A DNA stretch of 64,000 nt from Pontibaca salina (GTDB lineage Bacteria > Pseudomonadota > Alphaproteobacteria > Rhodobacterales > Rhodobacteraceae). The DNA lies in the NCBI RefSeq assembly GCF_016307205.1, contig NZ_JAEIJD010000005.1, forward strand, positions 1 through 64,000. The letters run 5' to 3'. A model generated the notes under the pieces. It did not search any database. It worked only from the letters and a program-made list of their open reading frames with translations, and was not told the origin of the DNA. The translations under genes and the position numbers were made by a program. Positions 7,281-14,699 of the stretch are shown piece by piece. How positions within the stretch are numbered: the first letter of the stretch is position 1; each line of letters begins with the position of its first letter.

Positions 7281-8116
7281 TGGCGCGCGACACAAAAAGC
7301 GCAATCGGGACCATCCCCGTTGCGACACCTGCGACACCTGCGACACCTGCGACATTAGCCGCAAATGAATGGGGACTCCCGAACTGGAAGGATGCAGCGG
7401 ATTACGGGAATGTTGAGAACTGGACGTTCATGCGCTGGCGGTGGGAGTTCTATAGACGCAGGGATGAGCTAAGGGCGGCTTTTACTAGGGCAGAAGCAGA
7501 CGATAAGAATTTTTTTGGAGAAGATGATTTCCGATACAATGACAGACCTGCGAAGGGCAAGCCCGGGTACTTTGTGTATGTGAGCAGAAGCCGCGCAGCG
7601 CATGAATATTTAGGATTTTACTGGAAGCTTCCCGATCCATCTGTTTCGGATCATCCGGAAGAATTAATAGATGCCCGACTGCCAACAGGTTTCGCTGAAG
7701 ATTATTGGGAGAAAAACTCGTTTAGCCTCAGCACAGCAGACATTGTGCGACTGTATGCAAAAAACTTAAGCGAACAAGACGAAAATGATTTGGAAAAGCA
7801 CTACGGAAGAACGGTGCCCATGCCCTCTGGCCCAGAGCGTGCCATAATTAGCTTTGACCTAGCTATGCCCCTTGGAGGTCAGATTGAACGCGCCAAACAT
7901 TTCTTAAAGAAGGTGCAGTATATGCACATGGGTCGCAGTATACCATCGAAGCGGCGGCATCCAGTTAAATGGCTGGGATACTTGCGGACCCTAGATGCTA
8001 GAGAGGCAGGAGCGACTTGGGCTGAAATTTCAGTTTTGCACCCTAATACGGCACAAACCGAACAGACCGCACGCGACATTTGGGAAGCAGCAAACGCCTT
8101 GCGATTTAACTTTTGA
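7280..8116 (+). CDS. Island regulator, DUF6499/RovC-like (DUF2285)
   Basis: 278 residues. After a low-complexity ATPATPATPAT stretch (residues about 15-26) come WKDAADYGNVENWTFMRWRW and EFYRRRDELRAAF, resembling the DUF6499 'transcriptional regulator-like' motif. The C-terminus (YLRTLDAREAGATWAEISV...ARDIWEAANALRF) resembles the RovC-like DNA-binding domain (DUF2285). Proteins with these parts sit in many alphaproteobacterial islands. The middle (about 60-220) is unassigned. The start overlaps the integrase stop. A role controlling element gene expression is inferred from domain resemblance only. Confidence 0.65.
   Translation: MARDTKSAIGTIPVATPATPATPATLAANEWGLPNWKDAADYGNVENWTFMRWRWEFYRRRDELRAAFTRAEADDKNFFGEDDFRYNDRPAKGKPGYFVYVSRSRAAHEYLGFYWKLPDPSVSDHPEELIDARLPTGFAEDYWEKNSFSLSTADIVRLYAKNLSEQDENDLEKHYGRTVPMPSGPERAIISFDLAMPLGGQIERAKHFLKKVQYMHMGRSIPSKRRHPVKWLGYLRTLDAREAGATWAEISVLHPNTAQTEQTARDIWEAANALRFNF
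7321..7356 (+). repeat. Four tandem 9-bp repeats (TGCGACACC)
   Basis: Three exact TGCGACACC units and one TGCGACATT lie within the regulator gene and encode its ATP tripeptide repeat. The reverse-complement unit recurs three times at 11326-11352, beyond the replication genes. The spacing and repetition resemble iterons. Confidence 0.8.
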
Positions 8117-8192
8117 TTTTCTTTCGCAATAACTAAGCAAAACGCTCTGGGGCATCATCGCACTATCCAAGTCACAAAAGGATGGATGCGAT
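8117..8192 (+). promoter_or_regulatory. Leader of the AlpA-led operon
   Basis: This is the only non-coding gap inside the element's operon. It holds a purine-rich AAAAGG box about 11 bases before the AlpA start and two out-of-frame ATG codons at 8182 and 8186. A promoter here would drive the downstream replication genes, but no clear -35/-10 pair is visible. Confidence 0.3.
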
Positions 8193-8372
8193 ATGCAATA
8201 TCTTACTTTAACCGAACTTCGCGCCAAGCTGGGCAACCGCTCACGCAGCGCAATCTATGCCGACTTGGCAGCGGGCCGCTTGCCCCAGCCTATCAAGCTG
8301 GGCGGGCGCATTTACTGGCCTGAAGCTGAGATTGACGCCCATCTGCGCAATCTTCGCGGGGAGGCGGCGTAA
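8193..8372 (+). CDS. AlpA-like small regulator
   Basis: 59 residues: MQYLTLTELRAKLGNRSRSA, then IYADLAAGRLPQPIKLGGR, then IYWPEAEIDAHLRN. This is the MerR-like winged helix of the AlpA/prophage regulatory family, with the typical LGGR...W-x-E-x-E-I ending. AlpA proteins of P4-like elements activate the integrase or act as excision factors. It precedes a winged-helix gene by only two bases. The repeats next to the integrase promoter and near the right end are candidate targets, but that is inference. Confidence 0.88.
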   Translation: MQYLTLTELRAKLGNRSRSAIYADLAAGRLPQPIKLGGRIYWPEAEIDAHLRNLRGEAA

Positions 8373-8374
8373 CA

Positions 8375-8767
8375 ATGGCGGAAATGGAAAACCCCGGCGC
8401 GCTGGCGGGCGCAACCGGGGCGGAAAAGCCTATCCATGCGACGGCGGAAGGCATCCAGAATATAGCACGGAAGTTGCGCGGGGGCACGCCCTATTCCATC
8501 ACGTCCAGCGCGGGCGACCCGTTCCGCATCGTGGTTGCGGGGCGCGACCGTTGGGCGCTTGAGCAATTGCGCCGGGCCGGGGCGCGGGGCTGCACGCCTA
8601 TTCACAACCCTGCGCCGCGTTGGAGTGCTTATGTGTTCAACCTTCGCGGCATGGGTGTTGAAATCGAAACCATCACCGAACCGCATGGCGGCGATTTTCC
8701 GGGGCATCATGCGCGCTATGTGCTGCGCTGTGGAGTTGCACCCGACTGGCAGGGGGTGTGGTCATGA
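8375..8767 (+). CDS. Winged-helix domain protein of island
   Basis: 130 residues. The second half (ALEQLRRAGARGCTPIHNPA then WSAYVFNLRGMGVEIETI and GHHARYVLR) resembles the small winged-helix domain (HTH_39 type) common in phage and island replication modules, with a recognition helix followed by a two-strand wing. The first 35 residues are probably flexible. It sits directly after the AlpA-like gene and overlaps a 32-residue ORF by ATGA. Likely a DNA-binding accessory factor for replication or regulation. Confidence 0.7.
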   Translation: MAEMENPGALAGATGAEKPIHATAEGIQNIARKLRGGTPYSITSSAGDPFRIVVAGRDRWALEQLRRAGARGCTPIHNPAPRWSAYVFNLRGMGVEIETITEPHGGDFPGHHARYVLRCGVAPDWQGVWS

Positions 8768-8862
8768 ACCGGCTGCAAATTGCCTTCCTGATGCGCGTGC
8801 ATGGCCTGACTGAAGCGCAGGCGAACGCCTTGGCCGTGTTGATTTGGGGGGCCGCGCAATGA
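8764..8862 (+). CDS. 32-residue micro-protein coupled on both sides
   Basis: MNRLQIAFLMRVHGLTEAQA then NALAVLIWGAAQ. It starts in an ATGA overlap with the winged-helix gene and ends in an ATGA overlap with the primase gene, so it is coupled both ways. The peptide is amphipathic helix-turn-helix-like (FLMRVHGLTEAQANALAVLIWG). Without it 91 bp would separate two otherwise overlapping genes. I recall similar short ORFs at this place in related islands but cannot check. Function unknown. Confidence 0.6.
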   Translation: MNRLQIAFLMRVHGLTEAQANALAVLIWGAAQ

Positions 8863-9740
8863 TGGATGCAAAGCACCTGACGCGCGACCTTCGCGGCAAA
8901 TGGTATCGCAGTTACGGGGCAGCACCTTGCCCCGTTTGTCAGAATGAAGGCCGCAAAGGGCAAAACGCGTTGACGCTGGCCGATGGCAACGGCGGGCGAC
9001 TCTTGCTGAACTGCAAGAAAAGCGGCTGCACATTTGGCGATATACTGGCGGCGGCGGGTATCTCGCCCGGCAACTATACGCCCCCAGACCCGGCGACCAT
9101 CGCCCAGCGCAAAGCGGAACAGCACAAGGACGCGATGAAGCGCGCCGCTCACGCGCAAAGGCTCTGGCAGGAAGCGCAGCCCATCGCGGGCACGCTGGCC
9201 GAAACCTATCTTCGGGGGCGGGGTATCACCTGCCCCCTACCCGGCACGCTACGCTTTCAAAGCTCTTGCTGGCATGGGCCGACCGCAAAACGGCTTCCGG
9301 CGCTGGTGGCGTTGGTGGATGGCGGCGGCGGTTTTGCGGTGCATCGCACCTATCTGCGTGCCGATGGCCGTAAGGCGGCTGTGAAACCCGCCAAGGCAAT
9401 GTTGGGGGCTGTGCAGGGCGGCGCTGTGCGACTCACTGGCGCGCCGGGGCCGTTGGTGGTGGCGGAGGGCATCGAGACTGCATTGAGCCTTGCCAGCGGC
9501 TTGCTGCGCACGCCTGCGACGGTATGGGCGGCGCTATCCACATCAGGCGTCCGTGGGCTGCGCCTTCCCGCCGATTCGCACCGGCTGACCATCGCGCCGG
9601 ATGGCGATGCACCTGGGCGGGATGCGGCGCACGCATTAGCCGAACGCGCGCACGCGCTGGGCTGGCAGGTATCGCTTTTGCCTGCGCCGGATGGCCGCGA
9701 CTGGAACGACATTCTAACCTTGAAAGGGGATGCAGCATGA
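8859..9740 (+). CDS. Toprim primase with N-terminal zinc finger
   Basis: 293 residues. CPVCQ (about 25) and NCKKSGC (about 52-58) form the CHC2-like zinc finger that contacts template DNA. A helical linker leads to a Toprim domain: PLVVAEGIETALSL with the catalytic Glu and IAPDGDAPGRDAA with the DxD metal motif. This is the layout of plasmid and island primases related to P4 alpha N-terminal regions and phage T7 primase. It makes RNA primers for the element's own replication, together with the DUF3987 protein encoded four bases into its end. Confidence 0.9.
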   Translation: MMDAKHLTRDLRGKWYRSYGAAPCPVCQNEGRKGQNALTLADGNGGRLLLNCKKSGCTFGDILAAAGISPGNYTPPDPATIAQRKAEQHKDAMKRAAHAQRLWQEAQPIAGTLAETYLRGRGITCPLPGTLRFQSSCWHGPTAKRLPALVALVDGGGGFAVHRTYLRADGRKAAVKPAKAMLGAVQGGAVRLTGAPGPLVVAEGIETALSLASGLLRTPATVWAALSTSGVRGLRLPADSHRLTIAPDGDAPGRDAAHALAERAHALGWQVSLLPAPDGRDWNDILTLKGDAA

Positions 9741-11233
9741 ACGCCCCCAATCCCATTCCGTTCAATCCTGAAGGGCCGCAACCGCTGTTACGTGAAATCC
9801 CGGCGGGCGCAGCCTATCCTGTGGCAGCACTCGGGCCGCTGCGCGCCCCCGTGGAGGCGGTGCAAGGGATGACGCAAGCGCCGGTAGCAATCCCAGCGGC
9901 TTCGGCGCTGGCGGTGGCATCGCTGGCGGTTCAAGGCTTTGCCGATGTGGAAACGCTCGGCGGCTTTGCACCTGTTTCGCTTTACCTCCTGACCATCGCG
10001 CAATCTGGCGAACGCAAGTCCAGTTGCGACAAGCCGCTTTTGAACGGCTTGCGTGAATATGAGCGTGAACAAAGCGAAATATATTCAGCCGCCTTCAAGG
10101 CATGGGCGACCGCTACTGAACTGCATGATGCGAAGAAAAAGGGCGCGCTACGCGATGCGGCAAGCGCCAAGCCTGACAAGAGAGCGGCAGCCGAAGCCGA
10201 TTTGGCGGCGCTGGGCGATGCGCCGGAAGCGCCGATATTGCCAGACCGGACGGCAAGCGAACCGACGCTGGAAGGCTTGTTTCGCGCCTTCCTGCAAGGG
10301 CAGCCCAGCCTTGGTTTGTTCTCGGATGAAGCCGGGCAGTTTCTTGGCGGCCATGCGATGAACGCCGACAACCGCATGAAAACCCTTGGCGGCTTGAACA
10401 GCCTTTGGGATGGCTCGGAAATCAAGCGCACGCGGGCGGGTGATGGCGTCTTCACGTTGCGGGGGCGACGGATGGCGCTACACCTGATGGCGCAACCTGT
10501 TGTCATGCACGGCTTTATATCTGACCCTCTGGCCAGCGGCTTGGGGTTCCTGCCTCGCTGTCTAATCTGCGAACCTGCATCCAGTATCGGACAACGGCTT
10601 TCTGCAAATACGCGCCGAGATGATGCAGCGCTTAGTATTTTTGCGGCGCGGCTGAAATCCATCTTGGCGCGCACTATGCCAACTTGGGATGATGGCCGCA
10701 CTCTAAAGCCGGAAAGCCTGACGCTATCGCCCAGCGCACGGGCGCTTTTGGTGGCTTTCTCAGATACGATTGAAGCGGCACAAGCCCCTAGTGGTGCGCT
10801 ATCCCATATCACCGGCACCGCCTCAAAGGTTGCTGAACAGGCGGCGCGCATCGCGGGCGTTCTGACGCTCTGGACCGATTTGGAAGCCCATGAAGTGCAA
10901 CCTGATGTGATGGCTGACGCCATCACGCTTGCGCAGTTTTATCTATCCGAAGCTTCACGCCTTGCCAGCGCGGCAACGGTATCGGTTGAAATCGACCGGG
11001 CCGAAGCCTTGCGTAAGTGGCTGTTAGAGAACTGGACGGAACCCGAAGTGCTGGTGCGCGACGTGGTGCGACTCGGGCCGAACCCGCTGCGCGAAAGCCC
11101 AAAGGCTCGGGCCGCGCTCGGTATCCTTGAAAGGCATGGGTGGCTGGCACCGATCGACCCCGGAACTATTGTGCGCGGGGCGGCCCGGGCCGAAAGCTGG
11201 CGCATCGTGAAAGGCGCAGCCCATGTGGTTTGA
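9737..11233 (+). CDS. DUF3987 (YfjI-like) replication ATPase
   Basis: 498 residues, typical for DUF3987 proteins. IAQSGERKSS (about residues 90-99) is the P-loop. LGLFSDEAGQFLGGHAM (about 195) carries the acidic Walker-B-like pair. GSEIKRTRAGDG and LMAQPVV follow, then a helical C-terminus with a winged-helix-like end. The family accompanies Toprim primases in islands and is thought to act as a helicase or loader; that is family knowledge rather than proof. It overlaps the primase gene by ATGA and the next gene by 11 bases. The N-terminal 25 residues are Pro-rich and flexible. Confidence 0.85.
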   Translation: MNAPNPIPFNPEGPQPLLREIPAGAAYPVAALGPLRAPVEAVQGMTQAPVAIPAASALAVASLAVQGFADVETLGGFAPVSLYLLTIAQSGERKSSCDKPLLNGLREYEREQSEIYSAAFKAWATATELHDAKKKGALRDAASAKPDKRAAAEADLAALGDAPEAPILPDRTASEPTLEGLFRAFLQGQPSLGLFSDEAGQFLGGHAMNADNRMKTLGGLNSLWDGSEIKRTRAGDGVFTLRGRRMALHLMAQPVVMHGFISDPLASGLGFLPRCLICEPASSIGQRLSANTRRDDAALSIFAARLKSILARTMPTWDDGRTLKPESLTLSPSARALLVAFSDTIEAAQAPSGALSHITGTASKVAEQAARIAGVLTLWTDLEAHEVQPDVMADAITLAQFYLSEASRLASAATVSVEIDRAEALRKWLLENWTEPEVLVRDVVRLGPNPLRESPKARAALGILERHGWLAPIDPGTIVRGAARAESWRIVKGAAHVV

Positions 11234-11588
11234 TGCGCAAAAGGCGCTGGCTGAAATCGAAGGGGGCGACTTGCCCCTTTCAGGCCCCGCATTACCGGCG
11301 GCGCAGCCCCCGGCAATCTGCCCCCGTGTCGCAGTTGTCGCAAGTGTCGCAGCGCCCCTAGTCCGAAAACAGAAAAACGAAAGCCCGGCGTGCGGCGATA
11401 TGCAGACCTATGAGGCCTTCCTGCATGGGCGCTCGACCGCTGGGCGTCCCCTGACATGGACGGGGCGCATTGTGTCGCTGGATGAGTGGCGGCGGCTAAC
11501 GGCATGGGAACGGGATGGGCCGCGCGGGCGGCTCTGGAATGGCATCACGAAACAATGGGAAAGCTCGGAAGGAAAATCGAATGACTAA
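11223..11588 (+). CDS. Hypothetical island protein with WTGRIVSLDEWRRL motif
   Basis: 121 residues. The first 60 are low-complexity (PALPAAQPPAICPRVAVVAS) and include the 9-bp DNA repeats. The second half (TYEAFLHGRSTAGRPLTWTG, RIVSLDEWRRLTAWERDGP, GRLWNGITKQW) looks like a compact domain I recall from proteins next to DUF3987 genes, without a known function. ATG 11223 lies inside the end of the preceding gene, and its own stop overlaps the next start by eight bases. It is therefore part of the replication operon. Confidence 0.65.
   Translation: MWFDAQKALAEIEGGDLPLSGPALPAAQPPAICPRVAVVASVAAPLVRKQKNESPACGDMQTYEAFLHGRSTAGRPLTWTGRIVSLDEWRRLTAWERDGPRGRLWNGITKQWESSEGKSND
11326..11352 (-). repeat. 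Three tandem 9-bp repeats, inverse of those at 7321
   Basis: GTGTCGCAG, TTGTCGCAA and GTGTCGCAG follow in tandem. They are the reverse complement of the TGCGACAC unit at 7321-7356. The two blocks face each other across the replication module. Confidence 0.75.
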
Positions 11589-12132
11589 ACCCCCAGCAAA
11601 GGCTGCAAAGCAGAAACCAGAAGTGGCAAAGCGCACGCCCCCATCTTTGAAGGCTCGGGAGGATGAAAACAACAGACTGGAAATTGATATAGACGGCGAC
11701 TTTGACCGGATATCAAACGAAGTCACAAGCAAGTCTGTCGCGCTTGGCTTGATAGGGCAAATTGTTAGTCTCGGTTCATGGAGCAAGCGACTGGATGAAC
11801 AGGCGGCTAACTTTTCCATAGGCTTTCTGGATGCGATGCAGCCAAAAGACGCCGCCGAAGCGCTTTTGTTGACCCAAATGGCCGCTACCCATCAAGCGGC
11901 GATGATGATGGCGCAAAAGCTAAACCATATCAGCACTATCCAGCAACAGGATGCAGCCGAACGCGCCATGAACAAGCTAACGCGAAGCTTCACGGCTCAA
12001 ATGGATACGCTGAAGCGCTATCGCAGCAAGGGGCAACAGACTGTGCGTGTTGAGCGTGTAACGGTGGAACCCGGCGCGCAGGCTGTTGTTGGTAACGTCC
12101 ATCATGGGGGGAGGGGTAACAATGAAACCTGA
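11581..12132 (+). CDS. Hypothetical helical island protein
   Basis: 183 residues. A Lys/Pro-rich start (about 1-30) leads to a helical core: FDRISNEVTSKSVALGLIG, then ALLLTQMAATHQAAMMMAQK and RAMNKLTRSFTAQMDTLKRY. The tail RVERVTVEPGAQAVVGNVHH with GGRGN resembles a family often found just before HGG-motif proteins in alphaproteobacterial prophages and islands. ATG 11581 is chosen for the GGAAGGAAAA box upstream; the frame extends to 11515 without a start signal. Function unknown; packaging or DNA binding would fit the neighbourhood. Confidence 0.65.
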   Translation: MTKPPAKAAKQKPEVAKRTPPSLKAREDENNRLEIDIDGDFDRISNEVTSKSVALGLIGQIVSLGSWSKRLDEQAANFSIGFLDAMQPKDAAEALLLTQMAATHQAAMMMAQKLNHISTIQQQDAAERAMNKLTRSFTAQMDTLKRYRSKGQQTVRVERVTVEPGAQAVVGNVHHGGRGNNET

Positions 12133-12379
12133 CGCTTACCCCATGCACTGTGCCCCTAGATGCACCGCGAACTCAAAAAGAACCGGCTTGCCGTGTAAAA
12201 GCCCAGCGGTGCGCGGCTGGGCGGTATGCCGAATGCACGGTGCCCGCGGAGGCGCAAAGCCCGGCACTGCGCATCCAAATTGGCAACACGGCGCGCGCAG
12301 CCGTGACGCGGCGGAACTGCGCGCTCTGGTGAATACTCTTGCTCGCGAAGGCCGGAAGGCCAGCTATCTTGTATCTTGA
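12122..12379 (+). CDS. Small HGG-motif protein
   Basis: 85 residues. CTANSKRTGLPCKSPAVRGW, CRMHGARGGAKPG and PNWQHGARSRDA match the Cys/His-rich 'HGG(S/T)TG'-type motif family seen in prophages and islands, with cysteines (about 10, 21 and 33) and His residues suggesting metal binding. It starts 11 bases inside the previous gene. Usual family members are 80-150 residues, so it looks complete. Family function is not established. Confidence 0.75.
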   Translation: MKPDAYPMHCAPRCTANSKRTGLPCKSPAVRGWAVCRMHGARGGAKPGTAHPNWQHGARSRDAAELRALVNTLAREGRKASYLVS

Positions 12380-12419
12380 CCTCGTAGCCCTTGAACTGGC
12401 AGCTTTAAGCTACCCGATG

Positions 12420-12444
12420 CAAATTATCGGCTTCAAATTATCGG
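12420..12444. repeat. Direct repeat before the cargo gene
   Basis: CAAATTATCGG occurs at 12420-12430 and 12434-12444, a 14-bp period, 27 bp before the cargo gene start. The local composition is more AT-rich than the operon. It could be an operator or promoter element. Confidence 0.4.
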
Positions 12445-12470
12445 TTTGTCGAGGCTGGGAGGGGCGGTGT

Positions 12471-13274
12471 ATGATGATTGCACTAAACACGGTTATGCCA
12501 TTCATAGGCATTGGTGCCGTTCTTTGGGCAGTATTCGCGCTGATATCTGCAATTTTCCCAGGTAATCGCAAGCGACGCCTCATTAGTTCGGGAATCTCCT
12601 TAAGCGTCTTTTTGGTTGCTATTGGTGCGTCTGACACCGTTGAGAGGATGGCGAAGCAAGAGGAACTGGACGTTGCAGGCGTTGAAAACGAAGAGCAACT
12701 TACCGCGCTTCGTGAGAATGAGGCTCGTGCAGCGGCGTTAAAAGTAGGTGCTTCTTATATGGAGCGCTTAGCAGAGCTAAGAGATATAGCTGATGCCACT
12801 ACAGGTTTCGAAGTTTCCAGTGAGATGAACGATATCTGGCTTGCTGCAGAAATCTTTGAGCGAGGAGGCCAATTAATACAGGAGGGCGCGGGTTTAGACC
12901 TGGCCAGTGAACAAGAAGCGGCTCGTCAAGATTTTCGTGTCCACCTCAGTCAACAACAAGCGGAATTGTTTCCAAAAATTCGCGACGCCTATGGTCCGGC
13001 ATTAAGACGGGAGTTATGGGAGGCAGATGGCTGGGCCAGGTCTCACGCCGCAGGCTTTAGAAGGCTTGAAGTCGTAAACCCTCTCTTTGCAGCCAATAGG
13101 AATATTGCTGATTTTCACAAGAAATCCAGAGAAACGTTCCTGCAGCTACGCTTCACCCGCATAGACTACAAGTGGTTCAGGCAAGCCTCCGAATACTCCT
13201 ACATGTCTCTCGAACCTCCGGCTGACCATCAAGTCGGCTTCTGGAAAGGAGCTAAATTCATCCCAGTCGATTAG
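12471..13274 (+). CDS. Cargo membrane protein of unknown function
   Basis: 267 residues, not recognised. Two hydrophobic segments open the protein (VMPFIGIGAVLWAVFALISA at about 8-27 and ISSGISLSVFLVAIGAS at about 37-53), followed by about 215 soluble residues. These are rich in charged helices (KQEELDVAGVENEEQL, RAAALKVGASYMERLAELRD) and end in a Trp/Tyr-rich part (DYKWFRQASEYSYMSL). ATG 12471 was chosen for the GGGAGGGGCGG box; the frame opens at 12339 inside the preceding gene. Base composition is lower in GC than the rest of the element. Its place between the conserved module and the att site is typical of accessory cargo. Confidence 0.6.
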   Translation: MMIALNTVMPFIGIGAVLWAVFALISAIFPGNRKRRLISSGISLSVFLVAIGASDTVERMAKQEELDVAGVENEEQLTALRENEARAAALKVGASYMERLAELRDIADATTGFEVSSEMNDIWLAAEIFERGGQLIQEGAGLDLASEQEAARQDFRVHLSQQQAELFPKIRDAYGPALRRELWEADGWARSHAAGFRRLEVVNPLFAANRNIADFHKKSRETFLQLRFTRIDYKWFRQASEYSYMSLEPPADHQVGFWKGAKFIPVD

Positions 13275-13364
13275 AGTCCGGCTAGAATCAAGACATTGGC
13301 TTGAAGCTCGGTGTAAATCCGCTGTGGATGGATGGAGCGGCTCTCAACGCTTCAACACGCTCCC

Positions 13365-13387
13365 TAGGGTGGATAATTAGGGGGATA
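13365..13387 (+). repeat. Right-end copy of the arm-type repeat
   Basis: TAGGGTGGATAATTAGGGGG plus ATA matches 6060-6082 with one mismatch (A for T). It lies 54 bp inside the right att core. The pairing of one copy near each end is what integrase arm sites look like. Confidence 0.75.
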
Positions 13388-13442
13388 CGTCAAGTGCAGT
13401 TGCGGTTTTCTTTATATAAATCAATCAGTTACTGGATTTATA

Positions 13443-13529
<87 letters not shown>

Positions 13530-13715
13530 AGGTGTCGTTGAGCCGGGATCTAAAGCCAGCGACCGAGACTGTCAATCGTCAGATCGCTCTTTTTTCAAAC
13601 TTCTTCTTTACAGCCAAAATCAGGGCAATCGCGGGGGTGGTGGCGTCATTGCGCCTTGTCCAAACCCGTCAGGAGCGGTAATCCTCGGCAGGATCGAAAG
13701 TAGTGGGAGCCTCGG

Positions 13716-14699
13716 ATGTCTAAACTGGTAACGATATACGGCGGATCGGGTTTCATCGGGCGCTATATCTCCCGGCGCATGGCCAAACGGGGCTGGCGGG
13801 TGCGGGTTGCGGTACGCAACCCCAATGACGCCGGTTTCGTACGTACTTATGGCGTTGTCGGTCAGGTCGAGCCAGTATTCTGCAATATTCGCGACGATGC
13901 GTCGGTAGCGGCGGTCATGCATGATTCGGATGCTGTCGTGAACTGCGTCGGTATCCTTGCTGAGAAGGGCAAGAATACATTTGATTCAGTGCAGGTCGAC
14001 GGCCCCGAGCGCATCGCTCGTATTGCTGCCGAGCAAGGGGTAGGACGAATGGTGCATATCTCGGCAATCGGCGCAGATGCCGACAGCCGTAGCGATTATG
14101 CTCGCACCAAGGCTTTGGGCGAAAAGGCCGTGCTAAAATACATGCCCGGTGCCGTGATCCTGCGTCCGTCGCTGATTTTCGGCCCGGAGGACGGCTTCTT
14201 CAACCGTTTTGCCGGCATGGCGCGGATGGCACCGGTCCTACCGATTGCTGGGGGCGAGACCCTGTTTCAGCCGGTCTATGTCGACGACGTCGCACACGTG
14301 GCTGAGATGGGCGTCACTGGCGATGCCACGCCGGGGGTTTATGAGCTGGGCGGCCCTGAAGTGGCAACCATGCGTGAGTTGATGCACCGCATGCTGACAG
14401 TGATCCGCCGGCGCCGCATGGTGGTGAATCTGCCCTTCTGGCTGGCGCATATGATGGCATCCGGATTCGATATGGTGCAGTTGCTCAGCCTGGGGTTGAT
14501 CAGAAACGGTGTCTTGACCCGTGACCAGTTGCGCAATCTGGCTCAGGACAACATAGCGTCAAGCGATGCGCGTACTTTCAACTCGCTGGGTATCCACCCT
14601 ACCCCGATGCAATCTATCCTGCCAGAATATCTGTGGCGGTTTCGCAAGGGCGGTCAATATGCGGATATCGCCGCCTCGGCGGATCGGCTGCTTGGCTGA
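13716..14699 (+). CDS. NAD-binding NDUFA9-like protein (complex I-associated SDR)
   Basis: 327 residues. The N-terminus TIYGGSGFIGRYISRRMAKR is the GxxGxxG Rossmann motif of atypical extended short-chain dehydrogenases. VVNCVGILAE, VHISAIGADADSRSDYARTK (YxxxK) and ILRPSLIFGPEDGFFNRF follow the NDUFA9/YfcH pattern. Bacterial members are named complex I NDUFA9-subunit family proteins and are common in Rhodobacterales, where they are thought to help membrane or respiratory-chain maintenance. A GGGAG box precedes ATG 13716. Its stop abuts the stop of uppP. Exact substrate unknown. Confidence 0.9.
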   Translation: MSKLVTIYGGSGFIGRYISRRMAKRGWRVRVAVRNPNDAGFVRTYGVVGQVEPVFCNIRDDASVAAVMHDSDAVVNCVGILAEKGKNTFDSVQVDGPERIARIAAEQGVGRMVHISAIGADADSRSDYARTKALGEKAVLKYMPGAVILRPSLIFGPEDGFFNRFAGMARMAPVLPIAGGETLFQPVYVDDVAHVAEMGVTGDATPGVYELGGPEVATMRELMHRMLTVIRRRRMVVNLPFWLAHMMASGFDMVQLLSLGLIRNGVLTRDQLRNLAQDNIASSDARTFNSLGIHPTPMQSILPEYLWRFRKGGQYADIAASADRLLG

